NCBI GenBank assembly: GCA_025924435.1
Contig: JAICIL010000178.1
Coordinates: 1-9,195 of the forward strand
Source: Chloroflexia bacterium
Lineage (GTDB): Bacteria > Chloroflexota > Chloroflexia > Thermomicrobiales > JALYUS01
Direction of reading: 5' to 3'
DNA length: 9,195 bases
The notes under the pieces were generated by a model that was not told the origin of the DNA, ran no database searches, and saw nothing but the letters and a program-made list of their open reading frames with translations. The position numbers and the translations under genes are program-made. Below are positions 1 through 5,568 of this stretch, one piece after another (within the stretch, counting starts at the first letter, position 1; every line of letters begins with the position of its first letter).

Positions 1-120
1 CCCCTATAATCCGTCTCTTTTTTGTGGGGGGGGCCTGCTCGACCCACTCAATTGCCATACCCCTACCCCCCCCCCCCCCACCACCGGAAAAACTGCGCCC
101 CGCTCAGGTGCCGCAGGAAG
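1..120. other. Homopolymer-rich contig end
   Basis: This stretch has an 8-base G run (26-33) and a 14-base C run (66-79) and no convincing coding. It looks like a degraded contig or read end rather than biology. The bases ccggaaaaac at 84-93 recur at 9151-9160 near the other end of the window, also straight after a C run, which supports a shared artefact or shared low-complexity sequence. Confidence 0.55.
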
Positions 121-150
121 ATGACAGGCGACCGGAGAACGTGCTATGGT
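121..150 (+). promoter_or_regulatory. Putative promoter of the first lipoprotein gene
   Basis: ATGACA at 121-126 matches the -35 consensus TTGACA at five of six bases. After an 18-base spacer comes TATGGT at 145-150, preceded by TGC, which gives an extended -10. The predicted transcript starts near 157 and leaves a leader of about 50 nt before the ATG at 208. This is pattern matching only. Confidence 0.5.
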
Positions 151-207
151 GCGGCCACGGGAGGCGGCGATGCCTCCCCGTGTTTTGATCTGAGGAGGGT
201 CCCAGGT

Positions 208-1017
208 ATGTCTTCTTTCCGCTCGAACCGCCTTCCGGCGCTCGCCATCCTGTTCGCCGTCGCCGCCCTCGCCGCCTGCGGCGGCAGTGCAAAGACCACA
301 ACCGCCACGCCCGCCGCATCCGTCACGCCGACGACGAGCGCCGCGCTCATCCAGGCGACGCAGCCCCTCCCGAGCGTGACGGCCACGCCGCCCGGCACGC
401 CGACTCCGCTCGCCAACGGACTGCCGACCGGCACCGCCCGCGCCACCGAGGCGGGCCTCCCGACGGGCGCGGCCGCCACCGCGACAACAGCCACCACCGG
501 CACGCCGACCCCGCTCGCCCGCGTCATTGTCACCGCTGGTACAAATGCGAGCGCGAGTACCGCGACGAGCGGCGGCACGGCCACGCGCGGCGCGCAAGCC
601 GTCGGTTCCGCAACACCATCCACGACTGCGGCTACAACGGCATCCTCCACATCCACCGGCACATCCGGTTCGGCGGTCACGGGCACCGGCGCGGCCGGGA
701 CGCCGACCACGACGCCGGTGCCCGCCACCGAGGCGCGCGGCGCGACCGAGCAATTCCTGCGCACGGTGCTGGCGAAGGGGGATATTTCCGGCTTCCTGAC
801 CCCCGCGCTGCAATCCCAGGCGGGCAACGACGGCTACAAGTTGCTCAATATCCAACCGCCCGTGCGGGAGTTCACGATAGACAGCGAGCAGCGCGACGCC
901 GACGGCAATGGCGCGACGGTCACCGCGACGATCACCACCGCCTCCGGCGTCGCGAAGCGCAGTTTCGTGATGCGCAAGCAGGGCGCAACCTGGCTTGTTG
1001 ACAACATCCTCGGTTAG
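208..1017 (+). CDS. Lipoprotein with Thr/Pro/Ala-rich linker and small C-terminal domain
   Basis: This 269-residue protein is probably anchored on the outer face of the membrane by a lipid. Residues 1-24 form a lipoprotein signal peptide: basic start (R5, R8), hydrophobic core, and lipobox LAAC with Cys24. Residues 25 to about 178 are a low-complexity linker rich in Thr, Ala, Pro, Gly and Ser, with GTPTPLA occurring twice. The matching DNA at 394-414 and 499-519 differs at one base. From about residue 179 the composition becomes normal (ATEQFLRTVLAKGD onward), giving a compact 90-residue alpha/beta segment that ends in ATWLVDNILG. This resembles small NTF2-like or DUF4878-type lipoprotein domains, but I cannot confirm the family. 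The start at 208 is chosen because GAGGAGG lies 10 bases upstream and the signal peptide begins there; the frame stays open upstream to 22, but that extension is not protein-like. The gene converges on the ATP-grasp gene across an inverted repeat. Substrate or binding partner is unknown. Confidence 0.85.
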   Translation: MSSFRSNRLPALAILFAVAALAACGGSAKTTTATPAASVTPTTSAALIQATQPLPSVTATPPGTPTPLANGLPTGTARATEAGLPTGAAATATTATTGTPTPLARVIVTAGTNASASTATSGGTATRGAQAVGSATPSTTAATTASSTSTGTSGSAVTGTGAAGTPTTTPVPATEARGATEQFLRTVLAKGDISGFLTPALQSQAGNDGYKLLNIQPPVREFTIDSEQRDADGNGATVTATITTASGVAKRSFVMRKQGATWLVDNILG

Positions 1018-1036
1018 CCGCGAAGGGGAATTTTTT

Positions 1037-1133
1037 AACCGCGAAGGCGCGAAGGACGCGAAGGGGACAGGAGAAAAGAGGAACGATTCTCTTAATCTCT
1101 TCCCCTCTTCGCGTCCTTCGCGCCTTCGCGGTT
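1037..1133. repeat. Large inverted repeat between convergent genes (element A)
   Basis: Two perfectly complementary 27-base arms (1037-1063 and 1107-1133) flank a 43-base A/T-richer loop that contains a further AAGAG/CTCTT pairing. Each arm is itself three near-identical units of CGCGAAGG(A). A fourth imperfect copy, CCGCGAAGGGGA, lies at 1019-1030, directly after the lipoprotein stop. The element lies between two converging genes and could end transcription from both sides or be a dispersed MITE/REP-like repeat. Neither arm is followed by a T tract in the transcript direction, so a classical intrinsic terminator is not supported. Confidence 0.85.
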
Positions 1134-1140
1134 CAATCGG

Positions 1141-2133
1141 TCAGGTCGTGCGCCCGGCGAGTTGGCGGGTGGCGAGGCCCGCGCGCCGTTCGATGTACTC
1201 CGCGAACCGCGCGAAGGGATCGAAGCCGATCAGGCGGGGCGCGTCGGTGACGAAGTTCGAGATCGGGTTGACATCGTAGAGGTAGGTCGCGCCGTCCCGC
1301 TCGCTCTCCAGATATTCGACGCCGCCGATGTCCACATGCGCGGCGCGGAAAATGCGCAACACGTCGTCAATCACCCAGTGCGGCGGCTCGGCGACCTCGA
1401 TCCGCTTCGGCGTCTTCGCGGGCGTTTCCGCCGGTTGCGCGGGCGATGCGGCCGCTTCCGGCACCTGGCAGATGTCGGCGGGGCAGAGGTTGAAGCCCTC
1501 GTTCGGGTCGTTGAAGATGCGGATGGCGTAGAGGAACGCATCGTCCAGCGCCTCGACGCGCACGATCGAGCCGCCTTTGGGCGGGTGGTATTCCTGCACG
1601 ACCGCCGACTGGTCAATGCCGAAGATCGGATCGAGTTCGCCGTTGACGAGCGCGGTCGCCACCTCGTCTTCCGTCTCGAACCGGCGCATCAGCGCGCCGC
1701 TGCCGCCGATGTTCGGTTTGATGATGAGCGGGTAGGCGAGTTGCCGCGCGGCGTCCGGGACCCTGCTCGGGTGGTTGACGATGCGGCTGCGCGGATGCGG
1801 GATGCCGAGCGTGGCGAGGAGCGTCAACTGCCGCGCCTTCGAGGTCTCCAATGCGAAAGGCTGCGCCCCATTGATGACCGGCACGCCGATCGCTTCGAGA
1901 TACGCGAGATATGATTGCGTCTGGAAGATCGCGCTCATGTGGTCCCGCAGGTACGACGACGGGCTGACGCGGTTGACGACCAGTCCGTACGGCACGGCGG
2001 GGGCGGACGGGTCGAAACTGTAGGCGTCCGCCGCAATCCGCTCGTAGGGCAGGCCGCGACGATCCAGTTCCGCGAAGAGCGGCACGAACCACTCCGGGTG
2101 CTCGTACAGGATACCGATCGGCTTCGTCTCCAT
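1141..2133 (-). CDS. ATP-grasp ligase (RimK-like fold)
   Basis: This 330-residue cytoplasmic enzyme of the ATP-grasp superfamily would use ATP to activate a carboxylate as acyl phosphate and join it to an amine or other nucleophile. The substrate is unknown. Visible ATP-grasp features, in order: SKARQ with K99; PLIIKPNIGGSG with K139 and the Gly-rich loop at 143-146; hinge VVQEY (E181); basic strand IVRVEAL (190-196); LYAIRI; FNLCPAD (214-220); GGVEYL (E273); and YDVNPISNF, where D287 and N289 are the likely metal ligands. Residues 1-90 would be the pre-ATP-grasp domain. A Pro/Ala/Lys-rich stretch at about 226-250 looks like a flexible loop. The start at 2133 is preferred because GGGAG lies 5 bases upstream; an in-frame ATG at 2145 overlaps the orfB stop as TGATG and would add four residues (MGAT). 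The longer frame upstream to 2424 is not protein-like. It is the last gene of a coupled three-gene set. The fold is certain enough; the reaction is not. Confidence 0.9.
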   Translation of the reverse strand: METKPIGILYEHPEWFVPLFAELDRRGLPYERIAADAYSFDPSAPAVPYGLVVNRVSPSSYLRDHMSAIFQTQSYLAYLEAIGVPVINGAQPFALETSKARQLTLLATLGIPHPRSRIVNHPSRVPDAARQLAYPLIIKPNIGGSGALMRRFETEDEVATALVNGELDPIFGIDQSAVVQEYHPPKGGSIVRVEALDDAFLYAIRIFNDPNEGFNLCPADICQVPEAAASPAQPAETPAKTPKRIEVAEPPHWVIDDVLRIFRAAHVDIGGVEYLESERDGATYLYDVNPISNFVTDAPRLIGFDPFARFAEYIERRAGLATRQLAGRTT

Positions 2134-2144
2134 CGTTGCTCCCA

Positions 2145-2372
2145 TCAATCGCGCGCCGGTGTGCGCTCGCACACCCGCCGCCCCACATCGCGCGGACCGA
2201 AGATCCCTTCCAGCATCGCCCGATCCGCCGACGGGCGGAGGGTCATCCCGCAGAGCGGGAATGCGCCTCCGAACCACGGATGCGCGGCGGTCGGCCAGTC
2301 GTGCCGATGCGGCGTGGGCGGTTCCGGATGCGCGGTCGCACCGAGCGCCCGCGGAAACAATCGCGCATTCAC
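2145..2372 (-). CDS. Small unknown protein, orfB
   Basis: I do not recognise this 75-residue protein. It starts with GTG, and that codon overlaps the stop of orfA (GTGA), while its own TGA overlaps an in-frame ATG of the ATP-grasp gene (TGATG). Such overlaps usually mean translational coupling. No separate ribosome binding site is obvious, which fits coupling. Third codon positions are strongly G/C, like the neighbouring genes, which supports real coding. The protein is rich in Pro, Arg, His and Ala, with Trp at 26 and 33, His at 15, 22, 24 and 31, and Cys at 41 and 68. The second half, roughly FPLCGMTLRPSADRAMLEGI, is the part most likely to fold. There is no signal peptide or membrane segment. 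It could also be the displaced second half of one longer protein whose first half is orfA, if a frameshift separates them. Confidence 0.5.
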   Translation of the reverse strand: MNARLFPRALGATAHPEPPTPHRHDWPTAAHPWFGGAFPLCGMTLRPSADRAMLEGIFGPRDVGRRVCERTPARD

Positions 2373-2596
2373 TGGTTTGGCCGCGCATCGAGCGCGCCGT
2401 CATCGGCGTCGGCGAGCGTTTCATCCCACGTCGCGTAGGCGAGCAGGTGATCCGGTTGCAGCGAGCACGCCCACGCGGCGCCGTGGATGGTGCCGAACCG
2501 CCCGCGAAGGCGCGCGAAACAGCCGCGCGCCTTCGCGGGGAACGTCGCCCACGCGGCGGGTTGCCGAACCGGTGCGGCGAGCGATGGCAGACTCAT
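2369..2596 (-). CDS. Small unknown protein, orfA
   Basis: This 75-residue protein is not recognised. The start at 2596 is supported by a strong GGAGGGG six bases upstream; an upstream in-frame ATG (2611) overlaps that site and is less likely. Third codon positions are strongly G/C, as in real genes here. The N-terminal half is basic (Arg/Lys at 24-33) and the C-terminal third is acidic, with YATWDETLADADDGALD at about residues 54-70. It has Cys27 and Cys44 and no signal peptide or membrane segment. A 16-base perfect DNA palindrome covers codons 20-32. The gene overlaps orfB by four bases and lies first in the set ending with the ATP-grasp ligase. A peptide substrate, carrier or partner of that ligase is conceivable but unproven. 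Confidence 0.6.
   Translation of the reverse strand: MSLPSLAAPVRQPAAWATFPAKARGCFARLRGRFGTIHGAAWACSLQPDHLLAYATWDETLADADDGALDARPNQ
2501..2539. repeat. Perfect 16-bp palindrome inside orfA
   Basis: Arms 2501-2516 and 2524-2539 are exact reverse complements around a 7-base loop (AAACAGC). The 13-mer CCGCGAAGGCGCG in the left arm is identical to 1039-1051 in element A, so the two structures may belong to one repeat family. In the orfA mRNA this would form a very stable GC hairpin. Confidence 0.85.
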
Positions 2597-2835
2597 TTCG
2601 TACCCCTCCATGCCGACATGCCGAAGAATCGCTGTGCGGAAATATCGCCGTGATGTGTGGACGCCCCGTCGTCGCCCGCCGCTACGGTTCAGGCGCGGGG
2701 CGCGGTACAGCGACATGGGGCAAGGGGAGCGAGGGCCGCGCGAGGTGCCGGGAGGCACGGAAAGGCGGCGAGCGGCAGTCCCGCCGATAGATATATGACT
2801 ATATTACACAAGATAGTCGTCAATCTCATGTCGTC
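2597..2835 (-). other. Leader region upstream of orfA
   Basis: About 235 bases lie between the predicted promoter and orfA. They hold no gene I can support: the minus-strand frame continuous with orfA is open to 2758, but it lacks protein-like composition in this part and orfA has its own good ribosome binding site. A short perfect hairpin, GTGCC-TCCC-GGCAC, is formed on the minus strand at 2758-2745. No known riboswitch or T-box motif was recognised. Confidence 0.4.
2797..2818. promoter_or_regulatory. Dyad in AT-rich island, possible operator
   Basis: GACTAT at 2797-2802 and ATAGTC at 2813-2818 form a dyad with a 10-base spacer and a T:G extension on the outside. It sits in an unusually AT-rich patch (about 2786-2820), just downstream of the predicted transcription start near 2829. 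A repressor site is a reasonable guess. Confidence 0.35.
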
Positions 2836-2864
2836 GTTGTATCATGCGATTGCGGCACTGTCAA
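2836..2864 (-). promoter_or_regulatory. Predicted promoter of the orfA-orfB-ATP-grasp unit
   Basis: On the minus strand a perfect TTGACA (2864-2859) is followed, after a 17-base spacer, by TACAAC (2841-2836), which is preceded by TGA as an extended -10. It lies 38 bases past the stop of the peptidase gene and points toward orfA. It has the best -35 match I found in the window. Confidence 0.6.
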
Positions 2865-2901
2865 TGAACACATCACGAAGCGACGCGGTGCGGGCAGGCG
2901 A

Positions 2902-3561
2902 TCAGGCGGCGACGGCGAGCGCCATCCCGTCGAGCTGGAGCCACGCATTCATGAACACCGCCCAGGAGACCTCGTAGTACGCCGGATAGGCCGGGTCCAT
3001 GACCGAGACGCCCTGCTCGGTGTAGCCGTAGACGGTGACGGTGTGCTCGTAGGGGACGAGGAGGAATTGCTCGCCGTCTCTCTCGTCGCTATAGCGCGGC
3101 GCGTTGCCATATGTGCCGTTGATCCAGGCGACGACGGGGCGGTCGTTGCTGACCGCATCGCGCAGGAGATTGGCGTCGGCATGGAAGGTGTACGAGTGCG
3201 GGAATCCATGCTGCATCAACACGGAGAGGATCGGGAGCGGGTAGACGCCGTAATCCCATGTGCCGCCCCACGGGCCGCTCAAGTTGCCCCGAAAGCCCTT
3301 GTTCGGGTTCGGGTCGAACCCGATCATCGTGGCGAACGCGCCCTGGCTGATCGGCTTGTGGAAGTATGCCGTCGCGGCGGAAGTGGCGGCGTATTCGCAG
3401 GAGAGGTTCCACGATTGCCCGGTGAGAGGGAAATTGCCCAGCACATGGCTCGGCGGCGTGACGGGCGGTGAAAGCGGCCCGAAGTCCGCCCCGACGGGCG
3501 ATGCCACGGCGAGCGCCAGCAGCATTCCGAGCAGACGGCACCACGAACGGATCGAACGCAT
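2902..3561 (-). CDS. Secreted C39-like cysteine peptidase
   Basis: This 219-residue protein looks like a Peptidase_C39_2-type (papain-fold) enzyme exported from the cell. Residues 1-25 form a signal peptide: RSIRSWCR, then the hydrophobic LLGMLLALAVA, then cleavage after SPVGA. The catalytic set is visible: Q49 (oxyanion helper) and nucleophile C55 in GQSWNLSCEYAAT, H173 in PYEHTVTVYGY, and D189 in VSVMDP. The middle is aromatic and Gly-rich (PWGGTWDYGVYPLP), typical of C39-like proteins that cut or bind peptides outside the cell. The start at 3561 is chosen because GGGGAG lies 7 bases upstream and the signal peptide begins there. In-frame ATGs at 3597 and 3657 are less likely; the latter falls inside the predicted -35. 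The physical substrate is unknown. It has its own promoter, so a functional link to the neighbouring ATP-grasp unit is only positional. Confidence 0.85.
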   Translation of the reverse strand: MRSIRSWCRLLGMLLALAVASPVGADFGPLSPPVTPPSHVLGNFPLTGQSWNLSCEYAATSAATAYFHKPISQGAFATMIGFDPNPNKGFRGNLSGPWGGTWDYGVYPLPILSVLMQHGFPHSYTFHADANLLRDAVSNDRPVVAWINGTYGNAPRYSDERDGEQFLLVPYEHTVTVYGYTEQGVSVMDPAYPAYYEVSWAVFMNAWLQLDGMALAVAA

Positions 3562-3628
3562 CGCTCCACTCCCCGCATACGACAGGCCATATGCCATCGA
3601 GCGCCCTTCGGGTCCCGTTGTGGCGGCG

Positions 3629-3657
3629 AGTATACGAGAAATCCCGAATTTCGTCAT
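3629..3657 (-). promoter_or_regulatory. Predicted promoter of the C39-like peptidase gene
   Basis: On the minus strand ATGACG (3657-3652) matches the -35 consensus at four of six bases. After exactly 17 bases comes TATACT (3634-3629), matching the -10 consensus at five of six. The implied start near 3622 gives a leader of about 60 nt before the ATG at 3561 and argues against the upstream ATG at 3657. Confidence 0.6.
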
Positions 3658-3696
3658 GGGGAATCCTAACTCCCCGGATGTAGGATTCCCCGGATG
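3658..3696. repeat. Combined inverted and direct repeat touching the -35
   Basis: GGGGAATCCTA (3658-3668) and TAGGATTCCCC (3681-3691) are a perfect 11-bp inverted repeat with a 12-base loop. TCCCCGGATG also occurs twice in direct orientation (3671-3680 and 3687-3696), 16 bases apart. The block lies between the kinase stop and the peptidase promoter and abuts the -35. No T tract follows, so a regulator-binding site is more likely than an intrinsic terminator. Confidence 0.65.
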
Positions 3697-3724
3697 GCGA
3701 TAATGAAGAAACCCTGACTGGCAT

Positions 3725-4735
3725 TTAATGGGCGCTCCCGGCGATGTCCCGCGCGAATGCGTCGCCGTGGGTGTGCAGCCAGCGGACGAGCGCAAGATCG
3801 CCGGGCGCCAGGGCGTCGGTCGGTTGCGGGCCGCGTTCGTCGTGCCAGCGGTACTTGGCGAGGTTGTGCGCCGTGCGCCAGCGATAGAGCCCAACCCCCG
3901 CCGCCAGTTCGTCGCCCGGCAGAGGCGCGATCTCCCGGTACGCCGCGACGCAGGCCCGCGCCGCCGCGACATCGGTCGGGTCGCCATGCACGCCGAGGAA
4001 GGTGAAGGCAATCGCCCGCGCGACATCCCAGACGCGCGGGCGCACCGTCGCGAACTCCCAGTCGAGCACCGCGACGGGCGTGCCGGGCGGGTCGCAGAGC
4101 AGGTTCGGCGGGTAGAAATCGCCGTGGATCGCCTGCCGCGGCAGCCGCGCGAACGCATCGGGCGGCGGCGCGGCGCGGAGCACGGCGCGGAGCGCGTCGA
4201 ACGCCTCGCGCGTGAAGGCATCGAAGGCATCCGCCGTGCCCGCCGCCTCCCTCGCCGCGATATGCCCCTCGATGGCGTCCATCTCCGCGAGCGTCGCCGC
4301 CGTTGACCAGTCGAGCGGCCCTTCCGCGAAGGCCAGCCCCGCCGTCGGGCAGGAGGCGAGGGCGCGGTGCGTCCGCGCGAGCAGCCCGCCGAGCGTTGCC
4401 GCCGTCTCCGGCCCCGCCAGCGCCTCGCCAACGACGAACGGATACGCGCTCCACGGCGTCCCGTCCACGACGACCACCCGACGACCGTCGCGCGTCGCGA
4501 GCGGCAGCGGCGTCGGGATACCGCGCGCGGCGGCATGGTGGATGACGGCGTGTTCCGCCATCACGACGCGCGGATCCCGGTGGCGCGACCCCTTGAGAAA
4601 GAGCCGCCGCCCATCCGCGAGCGTCACCACCTCGTCGCGGTTCAGGTAGCCCGCGCGCACCCGCTCCACGGCAACGGGCACACCGATGCCGAACGCCGCA
4701 CACACCGCCGCAATACTCGTTTCGTCCTCGCTCAT
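3725..4735 (-). CDS. Phosphotransferase of the APH/choline kinase fold
   Basis: This 336-residue cytoplasmic protein has the protein-kinase-like fold of aminoglycoside phosphotransferases, choline kinases and homoserine kinase II, which move the gamma phosphate of ATP to a small molecule. The nucleotide-binding lobe has K48 in LFLKG and a likely helix partner E61 in MAEHAVI. The Brenner motif AIHGDFYPPNLLCD holds H204, catalytic D206 and N211, and the metal-binding motif is VAVLDWEFAT with D225 and E227. W236-D237 in RVWDVARAIAF is the usual stabilising segment. Length and motif order are normal for the family. The start at 4735 is favoured because a TGCTAT -10-type motif lies only 34 bases upstream; alternatives at 4786 and beyond would sit upstream of it. 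The ribosome binding site is weak. The true acceptor (sugar, amino alcohol or antibiotic) cannot be read from sequence, and resistance should not be assumed. Confidence 0.85.
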   Translation of the reverse strand: MSEDETSIAAVCAAFGIGVPVAVERVRAGYLNRDEVVTLADGRRLFLKGSRHRDPRVVMAEHAVIHHAAARGIPTPLPLATRDGRRVVVVDGTPWSAYPFVVGEALAGPETAATLGGLLARTHRALASCPTAGLAFAEGPLDWSTAATLAEMDAIEGHIAAREAAGTADAFDAFTREAFDALRAVLRAAPPPDAFARLPRQAIHGDFYPPNLLCDPPGTPVAVLDWEFATVRPRVWDVARAIAFTFLGVHGDPTDVAAARACVAAYREIAPLPGDELAAGVGLYRWRTAHNLAKYRWHDERGPQPTDALAPGDLALVRWLHTHGDAFARDIAGSAH

Positions 4736-4745
4736 GCCAACCAGT

Positions 4746-4760
4746 ATCGCACGATGCGAT
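4746..4760. promoter_or_regulatory. Short dyad before the kinase start
   Basis: ATCGCA (4746-4751) and TGCGAT (4755-4760) form a perfect 6-bp dyad with spacer CGA, 11 bases upstream of the kinase ATG and inside the predicted leader. It may be an operator or a small mRNA hairpin, but 6-bp dyads occur by chance in GC-rich DNA. Confidence 0.25.
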
Positions 4761-4768
4761 CCGGATAA

Positions 4769-4798
4769 CGAATAGCATCCATTCATTTCCGCACACAA
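4769..4798 (-). promoter_or_regulatory. Weak promoter candidate for the kinase gene
   Basis: On the minus strand TTGTGT (4798-4793) and, 18 bases on, TATTCG (4774-4769) preceded by TGC make a poor -35 with an extended -10. It is included because TGCTAT recurs upstream of three other genes in this window. Confidence 0.3.
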
Positions 4799-5008
4799 AG
4801 ATGCGGGATATGCCCTTTCGATAGTCGCCATCCCTCCCGCCGCGCTGGCAAGCCCCCTGCGACTTTCCCCTCGGTCGCGGCGAGGCGGGACGCGGAGGCG
4901 CAAGGAAGGATTGAGAGCATCCCAACGGGCGGCATCGGTATATTGGCATCGGTTGTGCGTACAGAAACGCGGATTGTGGGAGATGCGGCACACATGAAGG
5001 AGAATGAG

Positions 5009-5512
5009 ATGACCAATCCTCGCTGGAACATGGCACGATGCTGCGCGCTCTTGCTGCTCGGCGCGCTGCCCCTGCTCGCGGCATGCAGCAGTTCGAGCGC
5101 GACCGCCACGGTGAGCACGGCGGCCACCGCCGTGACCGGCGCCGCCACGAGTATCGCGCCGACGGTAAACGCGGCCGCCAGTAGCGCATCCGGAGCCGCG
5201 ACCAGCATCGCGCCGACGGTCAATTCCGCCGCGAGTAGCATCACGGGCCTCGCGACGAGCCTCGCGCCGACCGTCAACGCGGCGGGCAGCAGCGTGGCGA
5301 GCGCCGCAACCCAGGTCGCCCCGACGGTGAACGCCGCATCAACGACGGTCAGCGGCACGGTCGTTGCCGCCGGCAGCAGCGCGGCGAGCACCGTCAACGC
5401 CGCCTGCGTCACCGCGACCGCGCGTGCCCGCGCGTCCGGCACGCCGACCGGCACCGTCACCCCGACACCGACCGTCGGCCCCGGCACCGTCACCCCGACG
5501 CCGAGCTGCTAA
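5009..5512 (+). CDS. Repeat-built small lipoprotein
   Basis: This 167-residue protein has a lipoprotein signal peptide: ARCC, the hydrophobic ALLLLGALPLL, and lipobox LAAC with Cys26. The body contains four tandem 18-residue repeats (residues 44-115), each centred on APTVN and rich in Ala, Ser and Thr, for example GAATSIAPTVNAAASSAS. A partial fifth, AASTVNAAC, follows. The tail has paired GTVTPTPT/GTVTPTPS motifs and ends in Cys167; Cys133 is the only other cysteine in the mature part besides the lipid-bearing one. The start at 5009 is supported by AAGGAG six bases upstream. No enzyme domain is visible, so a structural, spacer or surface role is the best guess. The gene is divergent from the kinase gene, with 273 bases between them, and is followed by a near-perfect hairpin. 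Similar Ala/Thr/Pro repeat lipoproteins are, to my knowledge, common in Chloroflexota, but the function is not established. Confidence 0.8.
   Translation: MTNPRWNMARCCALLLLGALPLLAACSSSSATATVSTAATAVTGAATSIAPTVNAAASSASGAATSIAPTVNSAASSITGLATSLAPTVNAAGSSVASAATQVAPTVNAASTTVSGTVVAAGSSAASTVNAACVTATARARASGTPTGTVTPTPTVGPGTVTPTPSC
5138..5353 (+). repeat. Four 54-bp coding tandem repeats
   Basis: Four consecutive 54-base units encode 18 residues each (codons 44-115 of the lipoprotein). The core GCGCCGACGGT (Ala-Pro-Thr-Val) is exactly shared by units 1 and 2 and varies by one or two silent changes in units 3 and 4. Protein conservation exceeds DNA conservation, which suggests selection rather than very recent duplication. 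Confidence 0.8.
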
Positions 5513-5514
5513 CA

Positions 5515-5568
5515 ACCTAACCCCGGCCCCTTCCGTCCCCCGGCGCGGGAAGGGGCCGGGGGTTAGGT
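5515..5568. repeat. C-rich hairpin repeat at convergent gene ends (element B)
   Basis: Arms 5515-5534 and 5548-5568 pair over 20 bases with one bulged G, around a 13-base loop. The element starts two bases after the lipoprotein stop and contains the TAA stop of the glycosyltransferase (5565-5563 on the minus strand). It may end transcription from both sides, although no clear T tract follows either arm. Its end, ACCTAACCCCC on the minus strand, is shared with element C. Confidence 0.8.

Noticed and set aside
5..10. Perfect TATAAT at the window start
   Set aside because: No gene begins at a suitable distance, no -35 is available, and it lies in an unreliable contig end.
394..519. CRISPR-like repeats in the lipoprotein linker
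   Set aside because: Only two 21-base copies 105 bases apart, in frame and encoding GTPTPLA; this is coding low complexity.
1037..1133. Element A as a classical intrinsic terminator
   Set aside because: The T run at 1031-1036 would be an A run in the transcript that reaches it after the hairpin, and no T tract follows the other arm.
3655..3657. Upstream ATG as the start of the peptidase
   Set aside because: It falls within the predicted -35 and would bury the signal peptide about 32 residues inside the protein.
3562..4536. Long extension of the peptidase frame into the kinase gene
   Set aside because: The extension is Arg/Ser-rich and overlaps a complete kinase gene with all its motifs in another frame.
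3725..4735. Calling the kinase an antibiotic resistance gene
   Set aside because: The fold covers many metabolic kinases, and nothing in the sequence or neighbourhood points to a drug substrate.
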